This document shows positions 1 through 8,928 of a stretch of DNA of 16,211 bases, piece after piece. Each line of letters begins with the position of its first letter. Position 1 is the first letter of the stretch. The position numbers were made by a program, and so were the translations under genes. The notes below the pieces were generated by a model. That model saw only the letters and a list, made by a program, of their open reading frames with translations. It had not been told where the DNA came from and made no database searches. The stretch is from NCBI GenBank assembly GCA_022560025.1, contig JAFISE010000346.1, positions 1-16,211 on the forward strand, in the 5' to 3' direction. Source of the stretch: Stagonosporopsis chrysanthemi. Lineage: Eukaryota > Ascomycota > Dothideomycetes > Pleosporales > Didymellaceae.

Positions 1-367
1 CTTGTGCATGGGGGAGACGACGGGGGACGGGTCCGCCCCCCCCCCCCCCCCCCCCCCCTTCCTGAGCACTTACCTCGCACACACACCTCCCCCCGGCTTC
101 TGTGCTGTGTACCACCTACCTATACGGTAAGCGAAGCGGCAACCCAAACCTCCTCGTCCCACGCAGTCGTTCCGCCGGGTCCACCAAATGCCAGCCCGCG
201 CAATCTCGCCTTACGTCCCATTGCCGATCTATCTATCCGGGCAGATCGTCCAAACGCGCTGTCGTATCTCGCGTGTTTGCGAGTTGTGGAACTGGATCGT
301 GTTGGAGAGGGAAGCACGCCAATGCGCAGCAGGGCAAAGAGGCGGCTATGCAGCTGGGTCTGTCTAG

Positions 368-440
<73 letters not shown>

Positions 441-443
441 GGG

Positions 444-489
<46 letters not shown>

Positions 490-496
490 CGGGGGG

Positions 497-571
<75 letters not shown>

Positions 572-718
572 CGGAGATGGAGGAGCGAAGCCAGGAAGAC
601 GCGGGGAAGGAGTGAGACGGTTGCAAGACCAGTGCCGCGTTGTGGTGGGTGTTATGGTGTCGGGTGCTGGGGTCGTATGTGATGGTTCCAGGGCTTGGAG
701 GAGGGTTGGGGGGGAGAT
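1..718. repeat. Low-complexity region with poly-C and very long poly-G tracts
   Basis: A poly-C run lies at about 36-58. A poly-G run spans about 369-571, broken only by a T at 440 and single Cs near 444, 490 and 497. The sequence between and after the tracts (59-368 and 572-718) is ordinary in composition, but I recognise no protein in it. Open frames across the G block are only Gly or Pro homopolymers and are not genes. The block could be a real G-rich microsatellite able to form quadruplexes, or an assembly or sequencing artefact. The sequence alone does not decide. Confidence 0.85.
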
Positions 719-1330
719 TTAGGCGAGGAAGGCGGCGGATGGGAAGGCATTTGGGATGTGTGCGCCCTTTGAAGGCGTCGTAGTCGTTGCAGTATGACCT
801 TGAGAGCGTACGAAGTTTGCAATCTCGCGTTGGATGTTGTCGTGGTTGTGGATCTGGTTTCTCAAGCAGGGGTGGATCTACCATCTATGAAGGATCCAAT
901 CTGGTGCTGGCCTGTCGCTTGGCATGTGAATAACTTCAAGATAACCTGCCTCCGAACAGTGATCGGAAACAAAAATCAACACACACTCGTTTTTGCAGAC
1001 CGAACTGGCATCGAGCCATCCAAGCCTGAAGTGACTTCTGGTTGTTCTTCTACAGTAGTTGTAGTTGTAGTTGCCTGTGCGCTAATATTGTATAGATGCG
1101 CGTCTGTACTAGAGTTAACAGATTGGCAGGTCTTGGATTGGATCGCAGTGTAGACGTGGATGCGGATGTGGCTGTTCATCCTCTTCTCGTGTCTACTCAT
1201 CCCAATATTCATCATCATGCTGTTTGTACTTTTTTCACGTCTACTCATCACGCTATTCGTCGTCCTCATCCTCATCTCTCTATTCGTCGTCCTCATCATC
1301 ATCTTCCTCCTCGTCCTCATCCTCATCTCT
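719..1330. other. Region downstream of uso1, no clear gene
   Basis: This stretch lies 3' of the uso1 stop codon on the minus strand and should include its 3' untranslated region. Its uso1-proximal part (about 1241-1330) is made of degenerate copies of the uso1 acidic-tail coding sequence. A short TAGTTG repeat sits near 1055-1072. A small minus-strand open segment at 853-719 has fungal-like codon use and could be a terminal exon of another gene, but no partner exon was found. Nothing else is recognisable. Confidence 0.5.
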
Positions 1331-1381
1331 CTATTCGTCGTCCTCATCATCATCTTCCTCCTCGTCCTCATCCTCATCCTC
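1241..1381 (-). repeat. In-phase tandem copies of the uso1 acidic tail and stop codon
   Basis: Read on the minus strand, the last 51 nt unit of the uso1 CDS (Asp/Glu codons ending GACGACGAATAG) recurs directly after the stop at 1330-1280 as another 51 nt unit encoding R-D-E-D-E-D-E-E-E-D-D-D-E-D-D-E and a TAG. A shortened 27 nt copy follows at 1279-1253, also ending in TAG. A last 12 nt copy (Arg-Asp-Glu-TAG) lies at 1252-1241. All copies keep the uso1 reading phase. The simplest reading is replication slippage that copied the tail together with its stop, leaving the extra copies in the 3' UTR. Confidence 0.85.
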
Positions 1382-4300
1382 AGCCTCACTAACCTCCTCG
1401 CCGAGTTCCTTGAGTCGTTTCTGCATTGTGTCAGCCCCACTTCACACCCACACCCGCTGTCCCTCTCTCTTCTCTCTCTCTCACCCACTCCCACCCCTAC
1501 TCCACATGCCCTCAGCCTCAAACTCAGACTCACCTTATCAACACCCCGCTTATCCTCCAGCTCGCCCAGCATGACGAGCAAATCATCGACCTCGGTCTGT
1601 TTTTCCTTTTCCGCGGCCTGGGCGGCGGCGACGTGTTGTGTGAGGGCGTGTAATTCCTTCTTCAAGTCTGCGAGCTCTTTATCCTTGGCGGCGTCCTTGA
1701 CGGCGTCCTTGCTGTCTTTCTTGCCGGCCGCCTCAGCCTTCTTCAGCTTCTCCTGCAGCTCTTTGGACGCGGCCTCGGCTTTGGCGGCTTTCTGCGTGGC
1801 CTCGGTGGTCTTCCAGGTCTGGTCCTGCAGCTGCGTCTTGGCGGCTGTGAGGTCGGCGGCGAGCTTGTCGAGGGCGGATTTGTGGGACGCGGATGTTTTG
1901 GCGGCGTGGTCTGCGGCGGTTTTTTGGGAGGATTTGAGCGTGTCGAGCTCGGCGGCGTGGGTCGAGGTCAGTTTGTCGGTGGTGGACTGGTGCGCGGACT
2001 TGAGTTTGGCGAGGGCGGCCTGGTGGGCGGCCTCGCTGGCGGCTTCGAGTTCGAGAATGTGCGCTTGGTGTTCCGACTTCAGCGCGTCGACGGCGGCGGC
2101 CTGCTCAGACCGCAGCGCCTGCTGCTCGGCTGTCAGCTTGTCGACGGCGGCCTGCAGCGACTCCTTCTCCTGTGCGAGGCGCTGCAACTGTGCCTGCGTC
2201 TGGCGCAGGGCTTCGTTCGCGGCGGACAGCTCGTGGCGGGCCTGCTGCGTGGCCTTGTCTAGCTGCTGGATCTTCTCGTACGCGTCGGAGCGAGCCTTCT
2301 CTGCGGCTTCGAGACGCCGCTGCAGGTCCGTCGACGCCCTGTGCGCCTCGTGCAGCTTCTCGTCGTACTCCTGCTTCGTCCGCGATACGGCGAGAGTCGA
2401 CTCCTTGGCGGCCTGCTGGAGCTTGTTGTTGAGGGCCGCAATCTGCAGGCTGTGCCTGTTCTCCACCTCCAGCGTCGCCTTCTTGTGCTCGCGGTCCCTG
2501 GTCTCGATCTCGGTGTCAAGATCGCTGTGCAGCTTGTCGTTGATACGCTTTAGAGTAGTCCTCTGCTCGTCGGCGGCCTGCTGCGTCTTGCGGTGGTTGG
2601 CGTGCTCCTGGTCGAGTTTCTGCTGCAGCGCCAGCAGCTGCGCCCTCAGCTCTTGGATGCTCTGCTCCTTGCCGTCCATCTCGCACCGCAGCGCGTCGAC
2701 GACATCGCGGTCGACGCCGTCGTGCGACTGGTGCTGTTCGATGTTGGGGTCGCGGTCGATGGCGCGGAGGAGTCGGCTGAAGTTGTCTTTGAGAAAGTCG
2801 ACGCACGTGTCGACGAAGAAGACGTCTGGCAGGCCGCCGTCGCCGCGCTGGGGCAGGACCTCGAAGTCGCGGATGAGCGGGTGGTTGCGCAGCTCGGTGA
2901 TGGCGGTGAGGTACTTTTCGCGCGTGAGCTTGGCGGTGAGGACGCCCTGCAGCTCGCGGCGCGGCACGGGCGAGTCTCTGGTGGAGAACTCGTAGATGGT
3001 GCCGAGCAGGGCGGCGCAGAGGCCGCGGTGGATGGTGTGGTCGCTTCCCGGCCGCAGCACGGCCTGCACGAGGCTCTGCAGGCTGCTTGCTTCGCCGAGG
3101 AAGTCGTCGACGGCGGCGGCGTCGTCGAACAGCCAGCCGAGGAGCAGCATGAGATAGGCAATCGAGATGCGCTCGTCCTCGTCGAGCTGCAGGCTGGCGA
3201 TGAGGTTCGCGGTCAGCGTCTGTATGCAGGTGACGACCTCCTCGCCGCTCTCTGCGTCGCCCTCGTTGACCTGCATGAGGGTGTGCTTCGCGGGCAGGTT
3301 GTCGAAGATGAGGTCGAACATGAGCGTGGCGGCGAACCAAATGCGGTAGGGGTCGCCGGGCGAGGCGCGGGGGCCCTCGATCAGGATGGTGAGGGCGTTT
3401 TGGGTGTCGTCGCCGGCGTCGTGGCCGCCAATGGCGCGGTTGAGGAAGTGCTCGCGGATCATGGGGTGGTTGTGGAAGTAGGCCTTGATGACGTCGGCGC
3501 CGGCGCTGCGCACGTCGAAGAGGTCGCTAGCGGCGGGGGTCAGGACGAGGTTCAGCAGGGCCTCGATGACATAGACGGGGGCGACGCCGTTGGGGGCGGC
3601 GGCGGCGGGAGCGGCGGGCAAGGCAAACGGGCGGACCTGCTCCTGGGCAAAGGCCTCCTGCATGCGCGGATTGCCTCTGATCAGGTCGGCGCAGGTGCTG
3701 AGGGCCTCGACGCGGATCAGCATGGCGGTGGGCGGGTCAAAGGCGATGTGCAGCAGCTGGCGGACGAGGCCGTACTGGACGAAGGCGGCCTGGTTCTGGG
3801 GCGTGGCGGCGCTGCCCTTGACGAGGAACATGCGCATGACGATGAGCAGGCCCCAGACGTTCTTGTCGCGCTGCGGGCTGACCCAGTCGTCGTCGTTGTC
3901 GTCGTCGTCGTCGGGGGCGGCGCGTGGCTTGTGTGGAGTCTTGCGCCCCGGCAGCAGGCGCACAAACTGGGCGGGGTACTCCATCTTGGTGAAGTACAGC
4001 TGGTTGGAGGCGTTGCCGCGCACGAGGTTGGCCAGCAGCGACAGGCAGTCCTGCACGACGACGCCGCCCTGGGTGAGCCCGCCGTCGGCGTGGACCAGGG
4101 CGAACAGCTTGGCGAAGACGTCCTCGAAGACAAAGACCTTCTGCAGCTCGGGCGAGGCGCGGGTCAGGTCGGCCAGCACGGCCAGGGCCTCGCTGCGCAC
4201 CATGTCGCGCGGGTCGTCGAGCATGGCGGCCAGGCGGCTGGTGCCCAGCGGGGCCGTCTGGATGCATTCGCGGGTGCGGTCGGGGCGGGCCTCGGCGACG

Positions 4301-4769
4301 GCGCGCAGCAGCTGCAGCGGGTACAGGCGGGCGTACAGGTCGGGCGTGTCGAGCAGGTCGAGCAGCACCGTCAGGTTGTCTTGGCGCTGTGAGGAGTGAG
4401 GAGGCAGCGCGGGCAGGCAGGGGAGGGCGGGCTCAGGCGCACCATGGTGAACTCGTCGGCCAGCCACAGGGCAATCTCGTCCGAGGCCTCGGGCGAGCGG
4501 TCGTCGGGGTGGAACAGGGCCAGCAGCGTCTCCAGCACGACCTTGAGCGTGTCGACGTCGGCGGCATCCTTGGTCAGCGACGCGATGAGCCCGCGCAGGG
4601 CGCCGGACGCGACTGACGCCGGGTACTCTTTGGCGAAGCTGCGCAGGCCGAGGATGGCGGCGCGGCGGTCCTCGAGCAGCGTGGCGCTGGCCAGGCGGCT
4701 GCTGAGCGTGCTGATGGTGTCGGTGGCCGTCTGCTTGGGCGGCGCGTTGGCCTCGAGCACGCGCAGCAT
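1331..4769 (-). CDS. uso1: Uso1/p115-family vesicle tethering protein
   Basis: Spliced CDS: exon 1 4769-4443, exon 2 4386-1534, exon 3 1420-1331, giving 1089 residues. Family role: a long coiled-coil tether that docks ER-derived COPII vesicles at the Golgi with Rab Ypt1 and SNAREs. Visible layout: N-terminal armadillo-like head (about 1-650) with family-typical stretches such as LLEDRRAAILGLRSFAKEYP, DCLSLLANL, RDKNVWGLL and ADLIRGNP; a heptad-rich coiled coil (about 670-1055); and a DLLVMLGELEDKR segment followed by LKELGEEVSE and a Glu/Asp tail. An Asp-rich insertion (near 3895-3915) precedes RDKNVWGLL. The start at 4769 is in a CCACC-ATG context and matches the expected N terminus. Both introns are required: exon 1 ends WLADEFTM and exon 2 resumes RQDNLTVLLDLL, and without intron 2 the frame runs into a low-complexity, non-homologous tail. 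It is divergent from rat1. Confidence 0.95.
1421..1533 (-). other. uso1 intron 2 (113 nt)
   Basis: The donor is GTGAGT directly after GAT-AAG. The acceptor is CAG, with a CTGAC branch-point-like motif about 10 nt upstream of it. It is phase 0. The interior is rich in GAGAGA on the minus strand. Splicing restores the C-terminal LKELGEEVSE plus acidic tail typical of Uso1 proteins. Reading through gives a low-complexity Arg/Met-rich extension instead. Confidence 0.88.
4387..4442 (-). other. uso1 intron 1 (56 nt)
   Basis: On the minus strand the intron starts GTGCGC directly after the ATG codon of FTM and ends CTCACAG before CGC-CAA (Arg-Gln). It is phase 0. Removing it joins two conserved blocks of the Uso1 head domain, which supports the boundaries. 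No RNA evidence is available here. Confidence 0.9.
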
Positions 4770-5550
4770 GGTGGACGACGAGGACGAGACGAGGACGAGA
4801 CGAGACGAGACGAGGACGAGTACTACAGGGCGGGGGGCTACGGGTTCAGTGCATGCTGGGTGTCTACTGTGTAGCTGTGTAGGAGGTGCGGGGACTACGG
4901 CATACAGCGTGCAAGAGGACAGCGTTCAACAAGACACCTCCGCGAAGACACGGTCATCGGTCATGCAGGTCCCGTCCATCCACGTCGACGTACAATTTCG
5001 AGCTCCGACGTCCACCATCCAGCCGTGCCAGCCCACCGCCCGCCGCCCCTCCAGCCAATCGGCCTCTCGCCGGCTCCCCGGTCGTGGCGCGCATTCTTGT
5101 TCTTGGCGAATATTTCTTGACGGCACGTCGCCCGCCCACAGCGCTGCCACCTCCACCATCCCGCGCAGTCGCAGCGCAGTCGCGGCATCACGCTCCAGAA
5201 CAAGCACGCCGCAGTGACGTCGAGCCTGTCCGCACCCGACTGCAGTCCGACTCACGTGACGCCGTGCCCGCTTCTCCTTCCAGGTCGCTCCCGAGCAGCG
5301 TCCGTCTCCGTTTCGCCTGGGACTGCACCCGCGCAGCATTTGATCGTGTAGTGTAGCGCAATACAAACAGGCCTCGCGCCGAGTCTGCCTCGCCTTCGCC
5401 TTCGCCTTCGCCTTCGCCTTCGCCTTCGCCTCCACGCGCCTCGCTGTCCTGCACGTGCACCACTGCATCTCCTGCAATTACACATACACCACCTGCATAT
5501 ACCACCCCCACACCCACCCACACACCCCAATACCAACACACCCACCCACC
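4770..5550. promoter_or_regulatory. Divergent promoter region between uso1 and rat1
   Basis: These 781 bases separate two head-to-head starts, so they must hold both promoters and both 5' untranslated regions. The uso1 side (about 4772-4823) is an irregular GACGA/GGACGA repeat. The rat1 side carries a CGCCTT hexamer repeat and then a C/A-rich leader of CACCC and ACACC motifs running into the start codon, a composition common in fungal leaders. I see no convincing TATA box. Short frames in this interval look like chance. Confidence 0.6.
5391..5430 (+). repeat. CGCCTT hexanucleotide repeat in the rat1 leader
   Basis: Six perfect CGCCTT units plus a partial seventh lie about 120 bases upstream of the rat1 start codon. 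The repeat is probably within the 5' untranslated region or core promoter. Length variation between strains would be expected for such a tract. Confidence 0.9.
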
Positions 5551-8500
5551 ATGGGTGTCCCCGCCATGTTCCGCTGGCTCAGCCAGAAGTACCCCAAGAT
5601 CGTGTCCTCCGTCGTAGAGGAGCAGCCCAAGCGCGTCGGCGACCAATCCATCCCCGTCGACCGCACCACGCCCAACCCCAACGGCGAGGAGTTTGACAAC
5701 CTGTACCTCGACATGAACGGCATCGTGCACCCGTGCTCCCACCCCGAGGACAAGCCCGCCCCCCGCACCGAGGCCGACATGATGATGGCCATCTTCGAGT
5801 ACACCGACCGCGTCGTAGGCATGGTGCGCCCGCGCAAGCTGCTGTACATGGCTGTGGATGGCGTCGCCCCCCGCGCCAAGATGAACCAGCAGCGCTCGCG
5901 CCGCTTCCGCGCCGCCAAAGAGGCCGCCGAAAAGGACGCCGAGCGCGCCGAGTTTGTCAAGATGCTCAACTCGCAAAAGGCCAGCCGCGGCGACGACATC
6001 TCCTCCCTCGAGGAGGTCGTCGAGAAGACGTGGGACTCCAACGCCATCACCCCGGGCACCCCCTTTATGCACCTGCTGGCCGAGTCGCTGCAGTACTGGT
6101 GCGCCTACAAGTTCACCACCGACCCCTCGTGGAAGGACATGAAGGTCATCATCTCCGACGCCTCGGTCCCCGGCGAGGGCGAGCACAAGATCATGAACTT
6201 TGTGCGCTCCCAGCGCGCCATGCCCACCCACGACCCCAATACCTCGCACGTCATCTACGGCCTCGACGCCGACCTGATCATGCTGAGCCTGGCCACCCAC
6301 GAGCCGCGCTTCCGCGTCCTGCGCGAGGACGTCTTCTTCGACTCGGGCAAGGACAAGGTCTGCACCCGCTGCGGCCGCAAGGGCCACATCCGCAACAACT
6401 GCGAGTTCCCCGACGACGGCAAGAAGCTGACCGAAGACGAGGCCGCCGAGGAGTGGGCCTCGTCCGAGCACCAGCTGAAGCCCTACATCTGGCTGCACAC
6501 GGGCGTCCTGCGCGAGTACCTCGCCGTCGAGATGGACACCCCGAAGCGGAAGTTCACCTACGACCTGGAGCGCGCGCTGGATGACTGGGTGTTTATGTGC
6601 TTCTTTGTCGGCAACGACTTCCTGCCCCACCTCCCCAGTCTGGAGATTCGCGACCAGGGCATCGACCTGCTCATCACCATCTGGCGCGACCTGGCCGCCG
6701 ACATGGACGACTACGTCACCAAGGACGGCTACCCCGACATGCGCCGCGTGCAGCAGATCCTGGCCGCCCTCGCCGCCAAGGAGGCCGACATCTTCAAGAA
6801 GCGCAAGGAGGTGTCGGACCGCCAGGCCGCGAAGCGCGCCCAGCGCGACGCCTACAGCAGCCGCGGCCGCGGGGGCGGCCGCGGCGGGCGTGGTGACCGC
6901 AGCGAGCCCCCGTTCAAGCGCGTCAAGGAAGACACCAGCACCTACATGAACTCGGGCGTGCTCTTCTTCAACCCCCAGGACGCCCAGTCGAGCGCCGTCC
7001 GCGACGCCCACAAGGACGTCCTGCACAACCGCGACCTGCAGACCAACAAGAGCGCCGCCGCCCGGCTCAAGGAGCTGATGAAGGCCAAGTCGGACGGCAC
7101 TGCCGAGTCCACGCCGTCTGAGTCGGCGTCCGGTGCAGACACGCCCGTCGCCCTCGGCAAGCGCAAGGCGGACGACGTCGACGACGCCGACAACGCCGAC
7201 AACGCCGACAACGCCGACAACGCCGACAACAGCACCCCCGGACGCACCACCCCAGTCGTGCCCGCCGACCCAGCCCCCGCCGACAAAAAGGACGACGGCC
7301 CGCCCGAGGACACGGTCATGCTGTGGGAGGACGGCTACGAGGAGCGCTACTACGCGCAAAAGTTCAACGTCGCCCCCGACGACATCGCCTTCCGCAACAC
7401 GGTCGCCCGCCAGTACGCCGAGGGCCTGTGCTGGGTGCTGGCCTACTACATGCAGGGCTGCCCCTCGTGGACCTGGTACTTCCCCCACCACTACGCGCCC
7501 TTCGCCGCCGACTTTGTCGGCCTCGAGGACATGGACCCACGCGCCCTCTTCACCGAGGGCACCCCGTTCCACCCGTACGAGCAGCTCATGGGTGTGCTGC
7601 CCGCCGCCTCCAACCACGCCATCCCCGAGCCCTTTCGCGTGCTGATGGAGGACCCGGACTCGCCCATCTACGACTTCTACCCCGTCGACTTCCCCATCGA
7701 CCTCAACGGCAAAAAGTTCGCCTGGCAGGGCGTCGCCGTGCTGCCCTTCATCGACGAGACTCGCCTGCTCGCCGCCATGGCCACAAAGTACCCGGAGCTG
7801 TCCCCGGACGAGGTCGCCCGGAACGAGTTTGGCAAGGAGACGCTCATGTTCTCGCAGCAGGGCGAGTTGTTCGGCGACGCCAACACGGCCCTCTACCGCA
7901 CCGCCGCCAAGAAACACACCATCGACCACACCAAGTCCGGCGCGCTGCACGGCGACATCGAGCCGCACGACCTCTTCGTCCCCGACAGCCAGCTCGTCCC
8001 GCCGTTTGACGTCGAGGGCAGCTCCGAGTTTGAAATCGTCCAGGACGGCTCGATGAGGGTGTACTACGAAATGCCCCCCCTCACCGCTGCAAACGCCCAC
8101 CGCTCCGTCCTGCTCAAGGGCGTCGTGCTGCCGCCCCCGGCGCTGAGCGAGGGCGAGAAGGCGGCCGTCAGGCGGAACCAGGACCGCGGCGGACGGGGCG
8201 GGTATCGCGGGCGCGGCGGCGGCGACCGTGGCGGACGGGGTGCGCGGGGCGGGTATGGCCACAACAGCAACAATAACAATAACTACAACGGTGGCGGCGG
8301 CTACAACAACGGTGGCGGAAACTACAACGGCGGTTACAACAACAACTACAACAACAACCCCGCCGGCCCCCCAGGCTTCGCCCCCTTCGTCCCCGGCGCC
8401 TCCTCCTGGCCCCCTGCTCCGCAGCAACTACAGCAAATGCCCGCCGGCATCCCCCCGCCGCCGCCTGGCTGGGTCCCGCCCGCGGGCTTTGGGGCGCCTG

Positions 8501-8928
8501 GCGGTTTTAATGGGAACGATAATGGTGGTGATAGAGGTGGTGACAGAGGGCGACAGAGCTGGAACGGCCAGCAGCAGCCCAGGGGGCCGCCGCCGGGGAT
8601 GGGCGGGGGGGAGAGGTATGGTGGTGGTGGTGGTGGTGGCGGAGGAGGCTACGGTGGTGGTGGTGCTGGATATCAAGGCGGCGGTGGTGGAGCAAGGAAT
8701 GGGAATCCCTACTCAGACCGTGAGCGTGGGCCAAGGGGTGATCGCAACGGTGATCGCAACGGTGATCGCAACGGTGATCGCAACGGTGATCGCAACGGTG
8801 GTGGGAGAGGGAGGGGCGGGTATCGAGGCGGAACCGGCGGAGGGTATGGCGGAGGCGGCAACAGGGGATATGGGGGCGGAGGATACGGAGGCAGCAACGA
8901 CGGGCGCTGGAAAGAAGGCAGCGGCTAG
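5551..8928 (+). CDS. rat1: Nuclear 5'-3' exoribonuclease Rat1/XRN2
   Basis: A 1125-residue protein from an ATG in CCCACCCACC-ATGG context. It begins MGVPAMFRWLSQKYP, the XRN-family N terminus. The expected acidic active-site residues are present: D54 (LYLDMNG), D103 (VDGVAPRAKMNQQRSRRF), E209/E211 (PGEGEH), D239/D241 (GLDADLIML) and D356 (VGNDFLPH). A CCHC zinc knuckle (C271, C274, H279, C284) and the WEDGYEERYY...WVLAYYMQG region mark the nuclear Rat1/XRN2 branch rather than cytoplasmic Xrn1. Family role: degrades 5'-monophosphate RNA, drives torpedo termination of RNA polymerase II and trims rRNA and snoRNA precursors, usually with partner Rai1. The region from about 870 to the end is a Gly/Arg/Asn/Pro-rich disordered tail. 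I see no intron. An upstream in-frame ATG at 5455 would add a His/Thr/Pro-rich leader with no family match, so I reject it. Confidence 0.96.
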   Translation: MGVPAMFRWLSQKYPKIVSSVVEEQPKRVGDQSIPVDRTTPNPNGEEFDNLYLDMNGIVHPCSHPEDKPAPRTEADMMMAIFEYTDRVVGMVRPRKLLYMAVDGVAPRAKMNQQRSRRFRAAKEAAEKDAERAEFVKMLNSQKASRGDDISSLEEVVEKTWDSNAITPGTPFMHLLAESLQYWCAYKFTTDPSWKDMKVIISDASVPGEGEHKIMNFVRSQRAMPTHDPNTSHVIYGLDADLIMLSLATHEPRFRVLREDVFFDSGKDKVCTRCGRKGHIRNNCEFPDDGKKLTEDEAAEEWASSEHQLKPYIWLHTGVLREYLAVEMDTPKRKFTYDLERALDDWVFMCFFVGNDFLPHLPSLEIRDQGIDLLITIWRDLAADMDDYVTKDGYPDMRRVQQILAALAAKEADIFKKRKEVSDRQAAKRAQRDAYSSRGRGGGRGGRGDRSEPPFKRVKEDTSTYMNSGVLFFNPQDAQSSAVRDAHKDVLHNRDLQTNKSAAARLKELMKAKSDGTAESTPSESASGADTPVALGKRKADDVDDADNADNADNADNADNSTPGRTTPVVPADPAPADKKDDGPPEDTVMLWEDGYEERYYAQKFNVAPDDIAFRNTVARQYAEGLCWVLAYYMQGCPSWTWYFPHHYAPFAADFVGLEDMDPRALFTEGTPFHPYEQLMGVLPAASNHAIPEPFRVLMEDPDSPIYDFYPVDFPIDLNGKKFAWQGVAVLPFIDETRLLAAMATKYPELSPDEVARNEFGKETLMFSQQGELFGDANTALYRTAAKKHTIDHTKSGALHGDIEPHDLFVPDSQLVPPFDVEGSSEFEIVQDGSMRVYYEMPPLTAANAHRSVLLKGVVLPPPALSEGEKAAVRRNQDRGGRGGYRGRGGGDRGGRGARGGYGHNSNNNNNYNGGGGYNNGGGNYNGGYNNNYNNNPAGPPGFAPFVPGASSWPPAPQQLQQMPAGIPPPPPGWVPPAGFGAPGGFNGNDNGGDRGGDRGRQSWNGQQQPRGPPPGMGGGERYGGGGGGGGGGYGGGGAGYQGGGGGARNGNPYSDRERGPRGDRNGDRNGDRNGDRNGDRNGGGRGRGGYRGGTGGGYGGGGNRGYGGGGYGGSNDGRWKEGSG
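7186..7230 (+). repeat. Coding 9 nt repeat (Ala-Asp-Asn)x5 within rat1
   Basis: Five perfect units of GCCGACAAC encode an acidic Ala-Asp-Asn run at about residues 546-560. This is in the low-complexity linker before the WEDGYEERYY block. It is an in-frame microsatellite-like expansion in an unconserved loop. Confidence 0.92.
8737..8796 (+). repeat. Coding 12 nt repeat (Gly-Asp-Arg-Asn)x5 within rat1
   Basis: Five perfect copies of GGTGATCGCAAC encode Gly-Asp-Arg-Asn from residue 1063. They sit inside the Gly/Arg-rich C-terminal tail, which also has RGG, GGYGG and NNYN motifs. Perfect nucleotide identity between units points to recent slippage. Confidence 0.93.

Noticed and set aside
4..884. 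Long Gly-rich and Pro-rich frames across the poly-G block
   Set aside because: They exist only because homopolymer G or C contains no stop codons. The flanks do not match any protein I know.
1224..1574. A poly-Ser frame on the plus strand, resembling a serine-rich wall protein
   Set aside because: It is the antisense of the Asp/Glu codons of the Uso1 tail and its tandem copies.
1160..4392. Plus-strand frames of about 600 codons opposite uso1 (1160-2995 and 2593-4392)
   Set aside because: They are antisense shadows of the Uso1 coding sequence, with Ser/Cys/Ala- or Val/Gly-rich composition and no domain. One starts inside the tail repeats.
5188..8427. A 1079-codon open frame on the minus strand, opposite rat1
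   Set aside because: It is fully antisense to the conserved Rat1 CDS. Strong GC bias at third positions removes stop codons from the opposite strand. The product is low-complexity Val/Gly/Asp-rich sequence without a recognisable domain.
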